From the NCBI GenBank assembly GCA_013397695.1, contig VYZI01000148.1, positions 770,187 to 834,186 of the forward strand: a DNA stretch of 64,000 bases. The letters run 5' to 3'. Shown piece after piece: positions 28,030 through 39,278 of the stretch (positions are counted from its first letter, which is position 1; each line of letters opens with the position of its first letter). The stretch comes from Centropus unirufus (lineage: Eukaryota; Chordata; Aves; Cuculiformes; Centropidae). Under the pieces are notes generated by a model. The model made no database searches and was not told where the DNA came from. It saw only the letters and a program-made list of their open reading frames with translations. The position numbers and the translations under genes are program-made.

Positions 28030-28198
28030 TGCCTTTTATAAAGAAACATTGCTAAATGATATTAGAAAAGCTAGAGAGAAGTATCAAGGAGATGAACTGG
28101 CTAAAGAGCTGGCCAGGATTAAGCTTCGTATGGATAACACTGAAGTGCTGACTTCTGACATTGTAATAAACCTGCTTCTTTCTTACAGAGATATTCAG
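28030..28198 (+). CDS. MAP3K15: MAP3K15 exon 5: start of TPR-like central regulatory region
   Basis: Completes the split Cys and encodes AFYKETLLNDIRKAREKY, ELAKELARIKLRMDN and LTSDIVINLLLSYRDIQ. In ASK1 this helical stretch begins the central regulatory region that primes MKK6 and links the thioredoxin-binding and kinase domains. The YRDIQ end is shared by all three ASK paralogues. It ends in phase 0 at CAG|gtatgt. Confidence 0.96.
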
Positions 28199-29435
28199 GT
28201 ATGTTCCTATAGACTAAGTAAAATTATTTTACCATGGGAATTTGTTTCTTGTTTGCTCTATACTTCATTGTTGAACAGCGATTCAAAGCTGACTTTAAAC
28301 TGCTACATTGTTTAATGGTTTGACTTATCTGTTGGGCAGTTTAAGGTGCTCATTTCTTTTGTCCATGAACAACAAACATGGATTAAGTGATTTCTTAAGG
28401 TCTCCTCCTTTTTTTAATAATTTTTAACCTCCTTAAAAACAAAAAATTAAAAATTCTCCACAGAAACAAGATTTTTGCCATACCTTTCTCTCCCTTTCCT
28501 CCCTTGCTGTCAAGGTCAGATACATTTAGAAATAAAGAAAATGCATTTTTCTGACCATTGTATTGGCCAGCGGTGATCAAGTTGATATGTTTCTTTTAAA
28601 GATGGTTTTTAATTTGTTTTTAGACGATCAGTGCACCTTCTTTTCTTGACTTTTTATTTCTTACATAAGTTCTACTTTTGCTAAACACAATTTGTGAACT
28701 GTCTTTCCAAATTGCCAGTCTGTGTGTTTCACATCCCTTTTAAAATATACTTCCAATCATTCTATGGGTTTTAGTTTTTCCATCAGGAGCTGTGTTGGTT
28801 ATTTTATAAGCATAAATGGTTTGTGAGAGCAGTGGGTGACCACGTCATTCTTTGTAACTCCTCTATCCATTCTGAGATGCACATTTTCTTGCAGCGTTTT
28901 TACCAATTTCATTTTGATTGTTTCTGGTGATCATTTTCATTCTTCTGCAAGATCTTGTCCATTGAGAAATGTACTCACCTGGAAACGTGTTTTGAACAAA
29001 CAAATGAAGGAATGTGAGGCCATTTGTGATGTCAGTAAACTGGCCTCTTCAGCAATGTATATATTGGGTTAATGAACGCACAACCAGCTGACATACTGCA
29101 GGGTGAATTATGCTGTAGTCTGTGATGAAGTGTCATTCATCAGAAGTTCTTAATAAGGTCTGAAAGAGCCACTCATCACCTCTTCATCCCGGTGCTGGGA
29201 GTGAAATGGATCAAACTGGCCAGAGAGATTTGGTAATTTGAGCAGTTGAATTGAGGTGAGGAATAGGCAGGTTCTGACATGGGTAAGCAATAAACCCTGT
29301 TTAAATCCTTACACAGAGGTTGTGTCTATTTCATGGACTCTTCTAGGAACAGTCAGCTCAGATGCTAGCAGGCATGGTACGTTTTAGTTTAGTGATGCTT
29401 TCCTCTGCTTTATTTTTTTTTTTTATTTATACTAG
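28199..29435 (+). other. MAP3K15: Intron 5
   Basis: About 1.2 kb of AT-rich intron with no repeat or exon recognised. It ends in a very long T-rich tract and ACTAG. Confidence 0.8.
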
Positions 29436-29542
29436 GACTATGATGCTATGGTGAAGCTGGTAGAAACACTTGAAATGCTTCCTACCTGTGATCTGGCTGA
29501 CCAACACAACATTAAATTTCATTATGCTTTTGCACTGAACAG
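29436..29542 (+). CDS. MAP3K15: MAP3K15 exon 6: TPR-like helices
   Basis: Encodes [18 protein letters not shown] followed by [17 protein letters not shown], the invariant ASK-family helical repeat segment. It ends with AG of a split Arg codon at CAG|gtaagg, so the following exon must start in the matching phase. The constitutive exon 7 does, and so does the candidate terminal exon at 30633. Confidence 0.96.
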
Positions 29543-30632
29543 GTAAGGATGATTGAGATTGTTTCATTTTATTGCTGTTCCATGTTGGGTTATATATAAA
29601 TTCATAGTGAAGATAATAGCAAATTCTTTTCTGTGCCTACACATGCTGATATTCACGAGTCATCTTTCCTTAATACTGTATTCCCTGTACACCAGGACTG
29701 TTTGTAACGTTTGAAATAATTGTTTTTCAACAACCAGCGTTTTGTCAATGACCTGATGAGAGCGGAACTGTCCAAAGGTCACCTGAGCAAATTGCAAAAG
29801 ACTCCAATGATGCCAGTGGGTTCTTGGTCAGGCTTAGATTGTTTATTCTGAGTAACTGATTATGCTGGATGTCTTGAAAAGTTTAGCAAAGCAGAGTTAG
29901 GTAAGTTATTAAAATAATAGGTTAAAAGCACTGCTTGATCCTTGAATATACATTGACAATACAGCTTCTGTGGAAGGCTGAAATGTGATCTATAGGCATG
30001 TTGCTAGATTAGGGGACACAGAAATATTATTGAAATGTTCTAGTTAGCTACAGATTTTTGCACTGCCTATGTATAATAGTTCCTTCATTTCTAAAGAATT
30101 TATATTAAGATTGTATTGTAGAAAATAGATCTTATACAAATAAAATCACACGTGAGAATATAAGTAACTGGTTTAGATGCAATTCATGTACTACCAGAAG
30201 CTGTGACTTGCAATCTGGCTGAAAATTTGTCATGGTTAGTGTCAGGATGGCATCTGTCAAAGAGATTAGGAATTTATAAATAATCTAGAAAAGCAGTCCC
30301 TCTGGTATGTAAAAGCTATTCTTGTGGCATTTTATTGGAAGTGGTAATGAGCCTGGTGCCATTTGACAGCTTCATCAGACTTAGATGTAAATGCAAAATC
30401 ATTGCTTAGAAAAATGCTGGAAATTACTACGTGAGTTCTACATCAAAGAAAGTCTTCTCACAGCTTTTGATTTTTATTTTAGAGTACGCAGTCTCATGCA
30501 ACCATGTGCAAGGTCATACATGTAGGAACAAAGGATGCAGTACATACCAACAGAAAAGTTCATAGAAAACTGTGATTTTTTTAAATGGATCTGGTGGTTT
30601 GTTATGAGTTCTTTCTTGTACTGCTCTTACAG

Positions 30633-30759
30633 CCGAGGTCTGTTGAGCGCTTTTATTGATGAATTTTTAGATTCACACGCAGAGGAGCTGGTCAATGATC
30701 CCTTTTTTATGGAAGCTTTCACCCTGGGATTTGATGTCTTACAGAATTGGAATGTGTGA
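30633..30759 (+). CDS. MAP3K15: Candidate alternative terminal exon in intron 6
   Basis: A pyrimidine-rich tract ending in TTACAG is followed by an open stretch that joins exon 6 in frame: AG of exon 6 plus C gives Ser. It then runs 41 more codons to TGA at 30757-30759. The peptide looks protein-like: it includes GLLSAFIDEFLDS, AEELVNDPFFMEAF and LGFDVLQNWNV at its end. Three CpG dinucleotides fall in the first 50 bases, in an intron poor in CpG. ATTAAA at 30923 and AATAAA at 31186 and 31251 could serve for polyadenylation. If used, it would give an N-terminal protein lacking the kinase domain. I do not recognise the peptide; a fragment of another gene or a chance frame are alternatives. Confidence 0.45.
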
Positions 30760-31185
30760 ACCCATCCAACAGTCCATCCAATAAGTAATTTGCCTGAATA
30801 TCCAGTGCAATGGCTCTTGTTATTAATGAAAAGATGGTAGAAATACTACATGCATGTATGACATTGTGCTAAAACTGATTCTCTAGAATTACAACTTTTT
30901 TCTTCCCCCCCCCTTTTTTTTAATTAAAAGGACCCAAGATTCTTCTCAACGAAGGTGAACACATAAACTTATTTAATAAGCATTATTAATGTATTATATA
31001 TGCATATATTCGTGCCTTTTGTGGTTGAAATCACAATGTTCCAGTGTGTTAAAGTATTTTGTTGATTAATTATAAGCAACAGTTAATTTTTTGATCCATC
31101 TAGGAAAAACAACAGTGAAAGAAAATCTTAAAAGTTTTTTTCTAAAAACCTGCTATTGTTTTCTACCAAATGTTTTGTAGAAAGC

Positions 31186-31256
31186 AATAAATCTGATATT
31201 GCTTTTTATAAAATGTTTAGAGAATAACTTTCCTTATTTAATAATTTTAGAATAAA
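31186..31256 (+). promoter_or_regulatory. Candidate polyadenylation signals behind the intron 6 exon candidate
   Basis: AATAAA occurs at 31186-31191 and 31251-31256, about 430-500 bases after the stop of the candidate terminal exon; an ATTAAA lies closer, at 30923. Such motifs are common in AT-rich introns, so position is the only argument. Confidence 0.25.
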
Positions 31257-32966
31257 ATTAAGGATTTCCTATTCAGTGTTTTATATTGCCTAAGATTATC
31301 TAAGAGTGTTGAGCGAGTTACGTGAGCAGTGCAAATCATAATCAAAGCCAGTGGGATAGGAAAGTTTTACAATCCATTTCTCTGAATTTGACTTTCTTGT
31401 AGTCAGGTTAAGAGAGAAATTAAAAAGGATGCTAGTTCTTTATTGTTTCATTTTCTGTTGCTGTCACATATGGATAGTAGATAGATAAAGCACATATATT
31501 TATAGTTAATTCAAATGCTAAGAGTGCTTTTCAGCTGGCTGTTTGCTTAGGACCTACTCCGCAAATTTAGGACTTGATAGCAAAGCTTTAGATGATTTGC
31601 AGTACACTGATGTTTGAGTGTATTCACATTGCTCTTATTACCAGGGCTGAAGTTACCAAATTCTGGAAACTTGAAAAGAAGCCAAATAGTAATGCCAAAT
31701 TCTGTTTATAACAGTGTGGGCTCAGAAATCAAACCCAGTCCTGGCATGAGAACAGAGCTGTGAAGGCTTCAGTCTCTTTCCAGGACATTTCTATCTTCAC
31801 TTATATTAAGACGAGGGCAGCTGCACTCACTATTTAACTCAGCATGCTGTGTTTTAATAAGCAACATAATCCAATACAATAATAAAGTAAGGCAATTAGG
31901 AAGAGAAGGGCATAACAGGGTGCAAGTAGAAAATCACTAGTAATTGTGAGTAATAATGGACCTAGGAAATTATTCCCAGTGAAAAACACTGGGTTATTTA
32001 AAATGTTCTGTTCTGCAGTTACTCAGGTCCACTAAAAAACATGTGATGAATTTTCTCACTTTATACGAGTGGGTTGCATGAAGGACCTAAGTACATAAAA
32101 GGGTAAAATAAAAATAACCAAACCCCCCTGTTTTTTTGTTTTTGTTTTTGTTTTTTCATTTTCATAGCTAACTGTAAACTTGCAAGTTTAGTCCCAATCT
32201 CAAAGCCCAGTTTCGGGTCTTGTTCACCTCATTCAGTATCTTTGAATATTGAAGATTCTGCAATCAAATTCCACCCTTGGATAAATGTTTCTTAACTCAC
32301 AAATTAATTTTTTGTTTAAGTGACAGTGCAAGTGTAATAACGCGAATTAAAATGAGTTCTTGCATTCCTCAATAATTAAGATTTTATTTGAAATTTTTTT
32401 TCTTGCAGTAGATTTCTGTACAGTTAGCAGCAATTCAGATCATCTGCTATAGAGTCATAAAGACATACTTATCTGTCTTATTTTTACACAAGAAAATTAA
32501 AAGTAAATATTTTGTTATTAATTACATCTAATTACTAATAAAAGGTATTGAACAATATAATAAACGAACACAGTATCATATATGAAGACCAGTTGTTTTA
32601 TGAATTGTTATATTTATAGTAACCAATTAACTTGTCTTCCTGACATTCCTCTGCAATGTGACCGAGGTCAGGGTTGTTTTTTTAATCTTAGTATATGTGG
32701 TAAAATATTGATAGCTGCTTCAAGGCTGAAATCAAAAGATACATGAGTTTCATATAGCAATAAAGTGGAAAAAACAGGTTACTTTTTTTGAATGAACTAT
32801 TCTATGGCAAATATTTTCAGAATTATCCCCTATAGTTTGATATAGTCCCTTGTGCATGAATTTTCAAGAAATTTGCTTCTAGATGCCTTAAAATAATAAG
32901 AGATGAATCAATAAATCAACATGAAATATAAAGGAAACCAAAAGTGGATTTCCTCGTGTGAATTAC

Positions 32967-32989
32967 GTAGTAGTAGTAGTAGTGTAGTA
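32967..32989. repeat. GTA trinucleotide microsatellite
   Basis: Five to six tandem GTA/TAG units with one interruption, in intron 6. Confidence 0.85.
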
Positions 32990-35275
32990 TTGGGATGATG
33001 TCTGGCTCTGAGCAGAGGCTTCTATTAGATAACGCCCAGAGGAAAGGTGGGGAAGGTAATCTATTTTATATTAGGGAAGAAAATCTAAGTCACTGCTACA
33101 GCCTTGAGGGTTTGAGGTAATCGTTTTTACTGTACTGACAGCACCACGGACCTGTTTCAAGATACCTTGAAACAAATTACAAACTGTGAAACATGCAGAT
33201 TTGACAAATTATGGGGTATGAAATAAGAGGTGAAAATCCATCTTGGTCCAGCATAACAGGTTATGCATGTTATCCAACTGTATATTTCCACATTGACTTA
33301 GAGAAGTTGCCTATAGCTGAAGTGATGTAATCTTTCTGGTTTTGGTTTGGTTTGATTTATTCCCCTTTCTGGGTTTGCATCAGAAGGTGATAGCTATTCC
33401 CAAATTTGTAATTGGAGTGTTGGGTTTATATTGCCCAATAGCCTTCAAATTCTAGTGCCATGAAAAATACTTAGTGTAAAGATATGTATATATATATTTG
33501 ATTAATAATAACCTGTTACATTAGTCTATAGTTGTGCTAAATTTTTATTATTTTAATATAATATTAATTATTTTTTTCTTATCTTATATGATACAGGAGC
33601 CTTTGATTTTATTACAAGTTCATTCTTTGATGTCCAGAATTGTTAATCTGCAGTGTCCTATTTTAAGCAGAGTCTTGCTTTTATGCATAGTATTTTTTCT
33701 TTGAAACTATGCTTTTTCAATCAGAACAAAACACCTGAATATTGTCATTAATATTTAACCTGTTTTCACTCAAGGCAGAGTTGAGTCAAAGTTTATCTTG
33801 TCTGGGAAGCAATGATTTTTTTGATCACTGTTGTAACTTAGGTCCTGGTGCATTTGTCATATTTTCAGAAAAAGCCTGGACACGTGCCAGCTTCTGTGAT
33901 CATGTTACACATGACTTGGGGCCTGTTGGACTTACGTATTAGGGCCTAATTTTGTTTGAAGTTCTGTTTACTCAACTTTCTCGGTGTTCATATTGACAAA
34001 AGTGAAACTTGGCTACTGTTACCGAGAGAATCTTGTTAGTCCAGAACAGCTTTGGTTCGAGCATGCTGACCTGTGCAGTGGATTTACCCACACGCTTTTT
34101 AAACTTCTATTTATTTCTTATAAAATTGGAAGAAGATTCTAACTTCTTCCAGTATTAATTTCAGAACAGCAGATGATCTGAAGAAAAAATGCTTTAAAAA
34201 TATTTAAGTACCTGCAGTGAAAGTTTACACTCTGCCAGTGACATCAAAGGCAGGATAAAGCCTGCACAAAACTAGCTAAAGTTCTGTTTAATCTTATTAA
34301 ATGTTCTCTGTCACCTAACGTGCACAGAAGCCTGAATTTTGCCATAATGTGTTGTTATTGGTCTTATTACACCAACTGGTTACCTAAGAAACTGAGCTGC
34401 TTTACAGTAAATATTAATCCTTTTGGGGCATGCAAATAATAAATTTACCAGAAGTCATTATCTACTGCTGGTATTGCTGACAAAGTAGTCACAGTACGTG
34501 TAAGCTTGTTCCTGGATACTTAGGTAGGGATCAAAAAAATGGGAAACTGTTCTGAAAAGGGGCTGGCAAAAATTTTAAATCTTCCTAGTGATTAAAAAAA
34601 GGACATGAAGAGGCTTTTGAACTCTAAATCTCTGTTTGTAAATTAGACGTTCTTCTTCGTTCTAGGTGACTCTTTGCAGTAAATAGTGAATTTTAAATTT
34701 ACAAAAACAAAAGGAGGCAAAAACTCTCATGTATTTAGTAATAAATAGCTGAAACATTACTAAATCACTGATGGCTTACTGGTATGATTGTTAAATATTT
34801 GTCAAAAGGCGCTTTGACAGCTGTTGGTTTTCCAAAATTTTTTTTTATCTGGTGAATTTTACTTAAGAAAGAAGTATAGTTCAGTTTTGCCCTTTTCTTC
34901 TTGTAAATCTAAGGGCCCTTATTGAGCTCCACCATTCTTATGGCTGAAAGAGGGTTTACCTGGATTTTACTGTGTTTAGTCAGTACTGCCTAGTATCAGC
35001 CCTGGACCCTCTGGATTCATAATAACAAATTATAGCTGAACGAACTGTCAGCTCGAAGGCTGAAAATGTCCAGATTTGCATAAGTATTGTCAGGAATGAA
35101 CACTAAGCAGGCACTTGTTTCTCACTGCAGGATGTGCAGAGCCTACACAGGGAGGAATCAAGAGAGATGGCAGATTTTTTTCATAGTGGAGTCACTGGGC
35201 TTAAATCAGTTCTTCTGTGAGCTAGAAGGGGAATCCTGTAATAAGAGAATACATGTGTTTTTATCAATCAAAATA

Positions 35276-35302
35276 AATTGATAAGAATTTATTTTATCAA
35301 TT
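35276..35302. repeat. Small perfect inverted repeat near exon 7
   Basis: AATTGATAA at 35276-35284 and TTATCAATT at 35294-35302 are exact reverse complements around a 9-base AT loop. A further TTGATAAATT copy follows at once and a TTATCAATC lies just upstream. It lies about 100 bases before the exon 7 acceptor. No function is claimed. Confidence 0.7.
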
Positions 35303-35404
35303 GATAAATTGGTAAAAATTCTTTATTATTTAAAAATAATCACATTTTTACTGTTACTGTTCAGATCTGAACTAATTTATTTTATTATCTGTATTTGATT
35401 TCAG

Positions 35405-35575
35405 AAGAAACGATGCAGGCGACAGGGAGAAGGCACTACAAGTTATGCTTCAAGTCCTGCAGACGTGTGATCACCCTGCTCCAGACATGTTTTGCTTATG
35501 TGGGAGGATCTACAAGGATATGTTTCTTGATTCTGACTGTAAAGACATCAGTAGTCGAGATCATGCTATTGAATG
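35405..35575 (+). CDS. MAP3K15: MAP3K15 exon 7: TPR-like region
   Basis: Completes AG|A (Arg) and encodes RNDAGDREKALQVMLQVLQ, then DMFCLCGRIYKDMFLDSDCK and DHAIEW, ending with TG of a split Trp. It closely matches the human ASK helical region, with NDAG for NSTG. The donor is TG|gtaaca, a weaker donor than most in this gene, chosen because exon 8 begins G-TAC and restores WYRKG. Confidence 0.95.
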
Positions 35576-36706
35576 GTAACAGAAAAAAAAAAACCAAACC
35601 AGAAAAATCTCTATTCAAAAACTTGTACAGACTTCCACTGCTGATTATGAAAAGCAGGGCTGTAAGAACTAGAAGAGCAAATTTTCTACTTGTTCTATTT
35701 TTTGTTCAGGCTTCCTGTTCATGCGATTGGTCTACTGAACACCGGATCTTTGGAAGAGTGTTTCCTTGTTTCTTTTTATAGATTATCATAAATATGGAAT
35801 GATACACATAAGAATATTTCTGGGGGAGGAGAGAGGGAAGTCATCCTCTTCTTTGTAGAGAAAATATTCAGTTTATCTGCTTCAAGGCCAAAATGAAGTG
35901 CAAGTGAGGGCATAGGAATTACACTGGGCCTCTGCAAGAATGGTTTCCACCTTAGATACCCAGAAGATGCAGTGATCTACAATATAGAGGCAAAAAAATT
36001 AATAACCTGCATTATGAATCTTCTTAAGAGAGTAAGGCATGCACATAGGTGCTCAGTGACATACCGTTCACTTATGTATTTTTGTGTAATCATACAAACC
36101 ACGACTGAGTGCAATAATGTTAGCATTGTGTGGTTTCTATTGTAACTCTGAGAATGCCACAAACCCCCCTCCTTCTCTCTCTTTCTCTCTATTGTTTTTC
36201 CTCTTAAATCACCTCAAAATGGTTAATGCAACATGGATAGTAGTGAACTTACAGGCTTCAGATGGATCTCTTTATTCCGCACCACATAGTGGCATGCCAT
36301 CAACCTTTGCCAGCTGTGTCTCCACTATCTTCAATAAATGTGAAGATTTAATGTGTCTTGGACTGGAGATTTTTTGTAAAACTTGGACTAAAGGCTAATA
36401 TTTTAATTCCTTCTCTCATATAAATAATCTATTAAAATTATGCTCTTTTGCGTGTAAGAGTTTTGCCGTAACCAGTTTTTTTTCACAGAACTACACCAGG
36501 TGGCAGGACATAAAACTAAACAGAAGTTTTTCTTTCCTTAACAAGAAGCTACTTTTTTTTTTCAAGTGCTCCTGGCAGAGTGCTGTTTGTACCAACTAGC
36601 TATGTGGTCTTTACAATGAATTAATAGCTTAAAACACCTACCAAAACTTTGCAATATTTCGGTTCTTTTATTCAGTGAGACATGAGCTCTTTACTTTTCT
36701 CTACAG
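35576..36706 (+). other. MAP3K15: Intron 7
   Basis: About 1.1 kb with a C/T-rich simple stretch near 36.16-36.20 kb and T-rich runs; no exon or repeat family recognised. Confidence 0.8.
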
Positions 36707-36819
36707 GTACCGCAAAGGATTTGAACTCCAGTCAACTCTGTATTCTGGAATTAACCTTGCAGTTTTGCTGCTTGTTGCTGGACAACAGTTTGAAAGCTCC
36801 ATGGAACTGAGAAAAATAG
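36707..36819 (+). CDS. MAP3K15: MAP3K15 exon 8: TPR-like region
   Basis: Encodes [20 protein letters not shown] and [14 protein letters not shown]. The SGIN-AVLL-AGQ pattern is common to ASK1, ASK2 and ASK3. It starts by completing the split Trp and ends with G of a split Gly at G|gtaaat. Confidence 0.96.
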
Positions 36820-37863
36820 GTAAATATCCACACGCAGTGCAAGAGACAAGTTTTTTTGTTCCTCTCCCTGTGATGAAAGCAAAATGCCTATAGCAACGGG
36901 TTGCGTAGACAGGAAGATGGTTCAGGCTTTTTAGTGGCAGGTCCCAGGTGGTGGGCTAAAACACACAGGGATCTTGAAGAACCATTGTTCCCCTTGTTCC
37001 CTTGCAGCAGCTTTCTGGTAACTTGGTCCATCTAAAGGGTCCCAGAGATAAGGGAGGAACAAAGAAGGACCAGCTTCAGCATCATCCATAAGCTGCCTTT
37101 ACTGCACCACAAAGGTTATCCCATTGCCTACAGGGGACAAAGACAGGAAGTGATAATGTGGCCCAACTCTCCTTGGTGATGCCAGGGATGGATCCACAGG
37201 GCTTATGTTGTCCCTGAACTGGCAGATCCACAAGAAGTATCACCAGGTGTTAAGTACATTAAGATCTACCAGGACAGTAACTAGTTGTCTACCTAAGTTC
37301 ACGTTGTCCATGTAGATGCTAACTAAAACCCACCACTGTATATTTATGAAGAAATCATATGATAGAAACAGACACACAGTTTTTCCTAGTAAGGAAATAG
37401 TTATAAATAATGTTTAGAATCAGACCCTGCTGAAACATGTACTTGAACCTTAAACGGGAAGATTGTGGAGGTGGTTTTAAATATTTTCTCTGATGTTACT
37501 TTGGGGTAGACTTATATAAGCCTCCAGCCATTAATATCTTACAGTAAATGTAGATTCTGAGGATGCAGAAACACACAGATTTCACTGGGAATCAGGAGAC
37601 AGATAGACCATACACATAGCACAAGAAGTTCTTTTTAAGCTGTGTTGTAGGAGTTCTGACCATCTCAATTGCTTTGCGGGTATTTTTTGTAGACCCAGAC
37701 TCTGTTTTGGGCAATGTTTTTTCCTGGGGAAAACTTGCGCCACTTTTTGTTACTAATGCTGAATCAAGTCTTACTAGTCTTTTACCGATAGACTTATCCA
37801 TAAAAATACACTTATTAGCATTTTACTGATAGAAAAATATGGTTTTTAATTGAAATTTTACAG
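36820..37863 (+). other. MAP3K15: Intron 8
   Basis: About 1.0 kb. The first 450 bases (to about 37.25 kb) are richer in GC than typical for this gene and look like anonymous unique or old repeat sequence; no family was recognised. The remainder is AT-rich. Confidence 0.75.
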
Positions 37864-38023
37864 GTGTACGGTTAAACAGTTTATTGGGAAGAAAAGGAAG
37901 CCTAGAAAAAATGAACAATTACTGGGATGTGGGACAGTTCTTCAGTGTGAGCATGCTGGCTAATGATGTTGGTAAAGCAGTACAAGCAGCAGAGAAACTT
38001 TTTAAGCTGAAACCTCCTGTGTG
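37864..38023 (+). CDS. MAP3K15: MAP3K15 exon 9: TPR-like region
   Basis: Encodes VRLNSLLGRKGSLEKM, NNYWDVGQFFSVSMLANDVG and KAVQAAEKLFKLKPPV. The YWDVG motif is present in all ASK paralogues. It begins with GT of a split Gly and ends with TG of a split Trp at TG|gtatgt. Confidence 0.97.
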
Positions 38024-38616
38024 GTATGTGGTAGAAGGCTGCAGCTCAAGTAACCAACTCTGGGGAAATACACAAATTTAAAAAATCTTGTAGTTGCGTG
38101 GATAACTGTACTGGATTTTTCTATGCTAGATTGTAATTATGACTTTATACTCTGTTCTTCTTTTTTGGGAAGGAAGGGGGGAAGGAAAGAAATTAAGTTA
38201 CCCATTATTATTCAGTTTATATCCCATTGAAGCACGTATTTGATAAGACATAACTTAGAAATTAGTGGCAAATCCTTGTGAAATAATTGTGAAAATCTTG
38301 TGAAATCGTTCTTTTCAGAGATTAACTAGCTGCTGCTTCGCTCCTCCACCATCTTCTAGCTCATAATATCCTGTGTAAAAACATGTAACTATATCCTTTT
38401 GCCAAAAAGATATTATTCATGAACATCAGTGTGAGCTTATGACTTAAGGTTTTGACTAAACTTACGCTTCTTTCCAGAAGCATTTCCGTTATGGTAGCTT
38501 TTAAAGCACATATAATTTTGCAGTTACTTTTTTTTCTGTGTATAAGTCAGTTAAGTGTTTTTAGATCTGGTGAAATTTTATTTGCTCTGTTAACTCACTA
38601 ATTCAATGCATTCTAG
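38024..38616 (+). other. MAP3K15: Intron 9
   Basis: About 0.6 kb, AT-rich, with a short G/A-rich tract at about 38165-38192 and nothing else notable. Confidence 0.8.
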
Positions 38617-38767
38617 GTACTTGAGATCATTAGTTCAGAATCTGGTGTTAATTCAGCGTTTCAAGAAACTCACCATAGAACATTCTCCTAGACAGGAAAG
38701 ATTGACTTTCTGGCTAGATCTAATTTTTGAGGCGACGAAAGAAACAACTAATGGACTGAGATTTCCA
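38617..38767 (+). CDS. MAP3K15: MAP3K15 exon 10: end of helical region
   Basis: Completes the split Trp and encodes YLRSLVQNLVLIQRFKKL, IEHSPRQERLTFWLDLIFEA and NGLRFP. Human ASK has the same order (YLRSLVQN, HSPRQERL-FWLD). It ends in phase 0 at CCA|gtaaga. Confidence 0.96.
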
Positions 38768-39170
38768 GTAAGATGTTATGTCCAAAACGTTTTGTATGTC
38801 TTATGTTTCTGGATAGGATGTAACAAGAATTGGAAGACTCTAAACAAAATACTTATGTAGTGAATGCCTGTTATTTCACTGCATGAGCCAAACCTCTGTA
38901 TTTTGCTAATCTTTACCCTATAAAAAACATAAGCCCCACCACTCTAAAAGCATTCTAAGAAATCCTTTAAGTCTCCAGCAACCAATTTTGATGATATTGT
39001 TTTGTTGTATTTAGCAAAACAACCCCTTCCTGCCTTGTCTTGCCCTTCTCTCACCCCTGGAAAATTTGTAGCCCTTACTTTAAGAATACCCATTGTTTAT
39101 ATCAGAGCATCTGAAGATACTGTTGTGTATTAGCTACTGTTTACTAAGGAAAAGTGTTCTCTCTCTTCAG
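38768..39170 (+). other. MAP3K15: Intron 10
   Basis: About 0.4 kb of AT-rich intron with nothing notable; a CTCTCTTCAG acceptor. Confidence 0.8.
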
Positions 39171-39278
39171 GTTTTGGTGATAGAACCAACTAAAGTCTAC
39201 CAGCCTGCATATGTTTCAATCAACAACGAAGCAGATGAGAGATCTCTCTCCTTGTGGCATGTTTCTCCTATTGAAAGG
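39171..39278 (+). CDS. MAP3K15: MAP3K15 exon 11: PH-like domain start
   Basis: Thirty-six codons: VLVIEPTKVYQPAYVSINNE, DERSLSLWHVSP and IER. This begins the PH-like fold that closes the central regulatory region in ASK1 and primes substrate phosphorylation. Phase 0 on both sides. The last residue before the junction is Arg, where human ASK1 has Met. Confidence 0.95.

Larger units (their letters stand above)
29543..35404 (+). other. MAP3K15: Intron 6 (5.9 kb)
   Basis: Contains the candidate alternative terminal exon at 30633-30759, several AATAAA/ATTAAA motifs downstream of it, a GTA trinucleotide repeat at 32967-32989, a C-run/T-run tract near 30.9 kb and a small hairpin just upstream of exon 7. 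Otherwise it is AT-rich with no recognised element. Confidence 0.85.
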
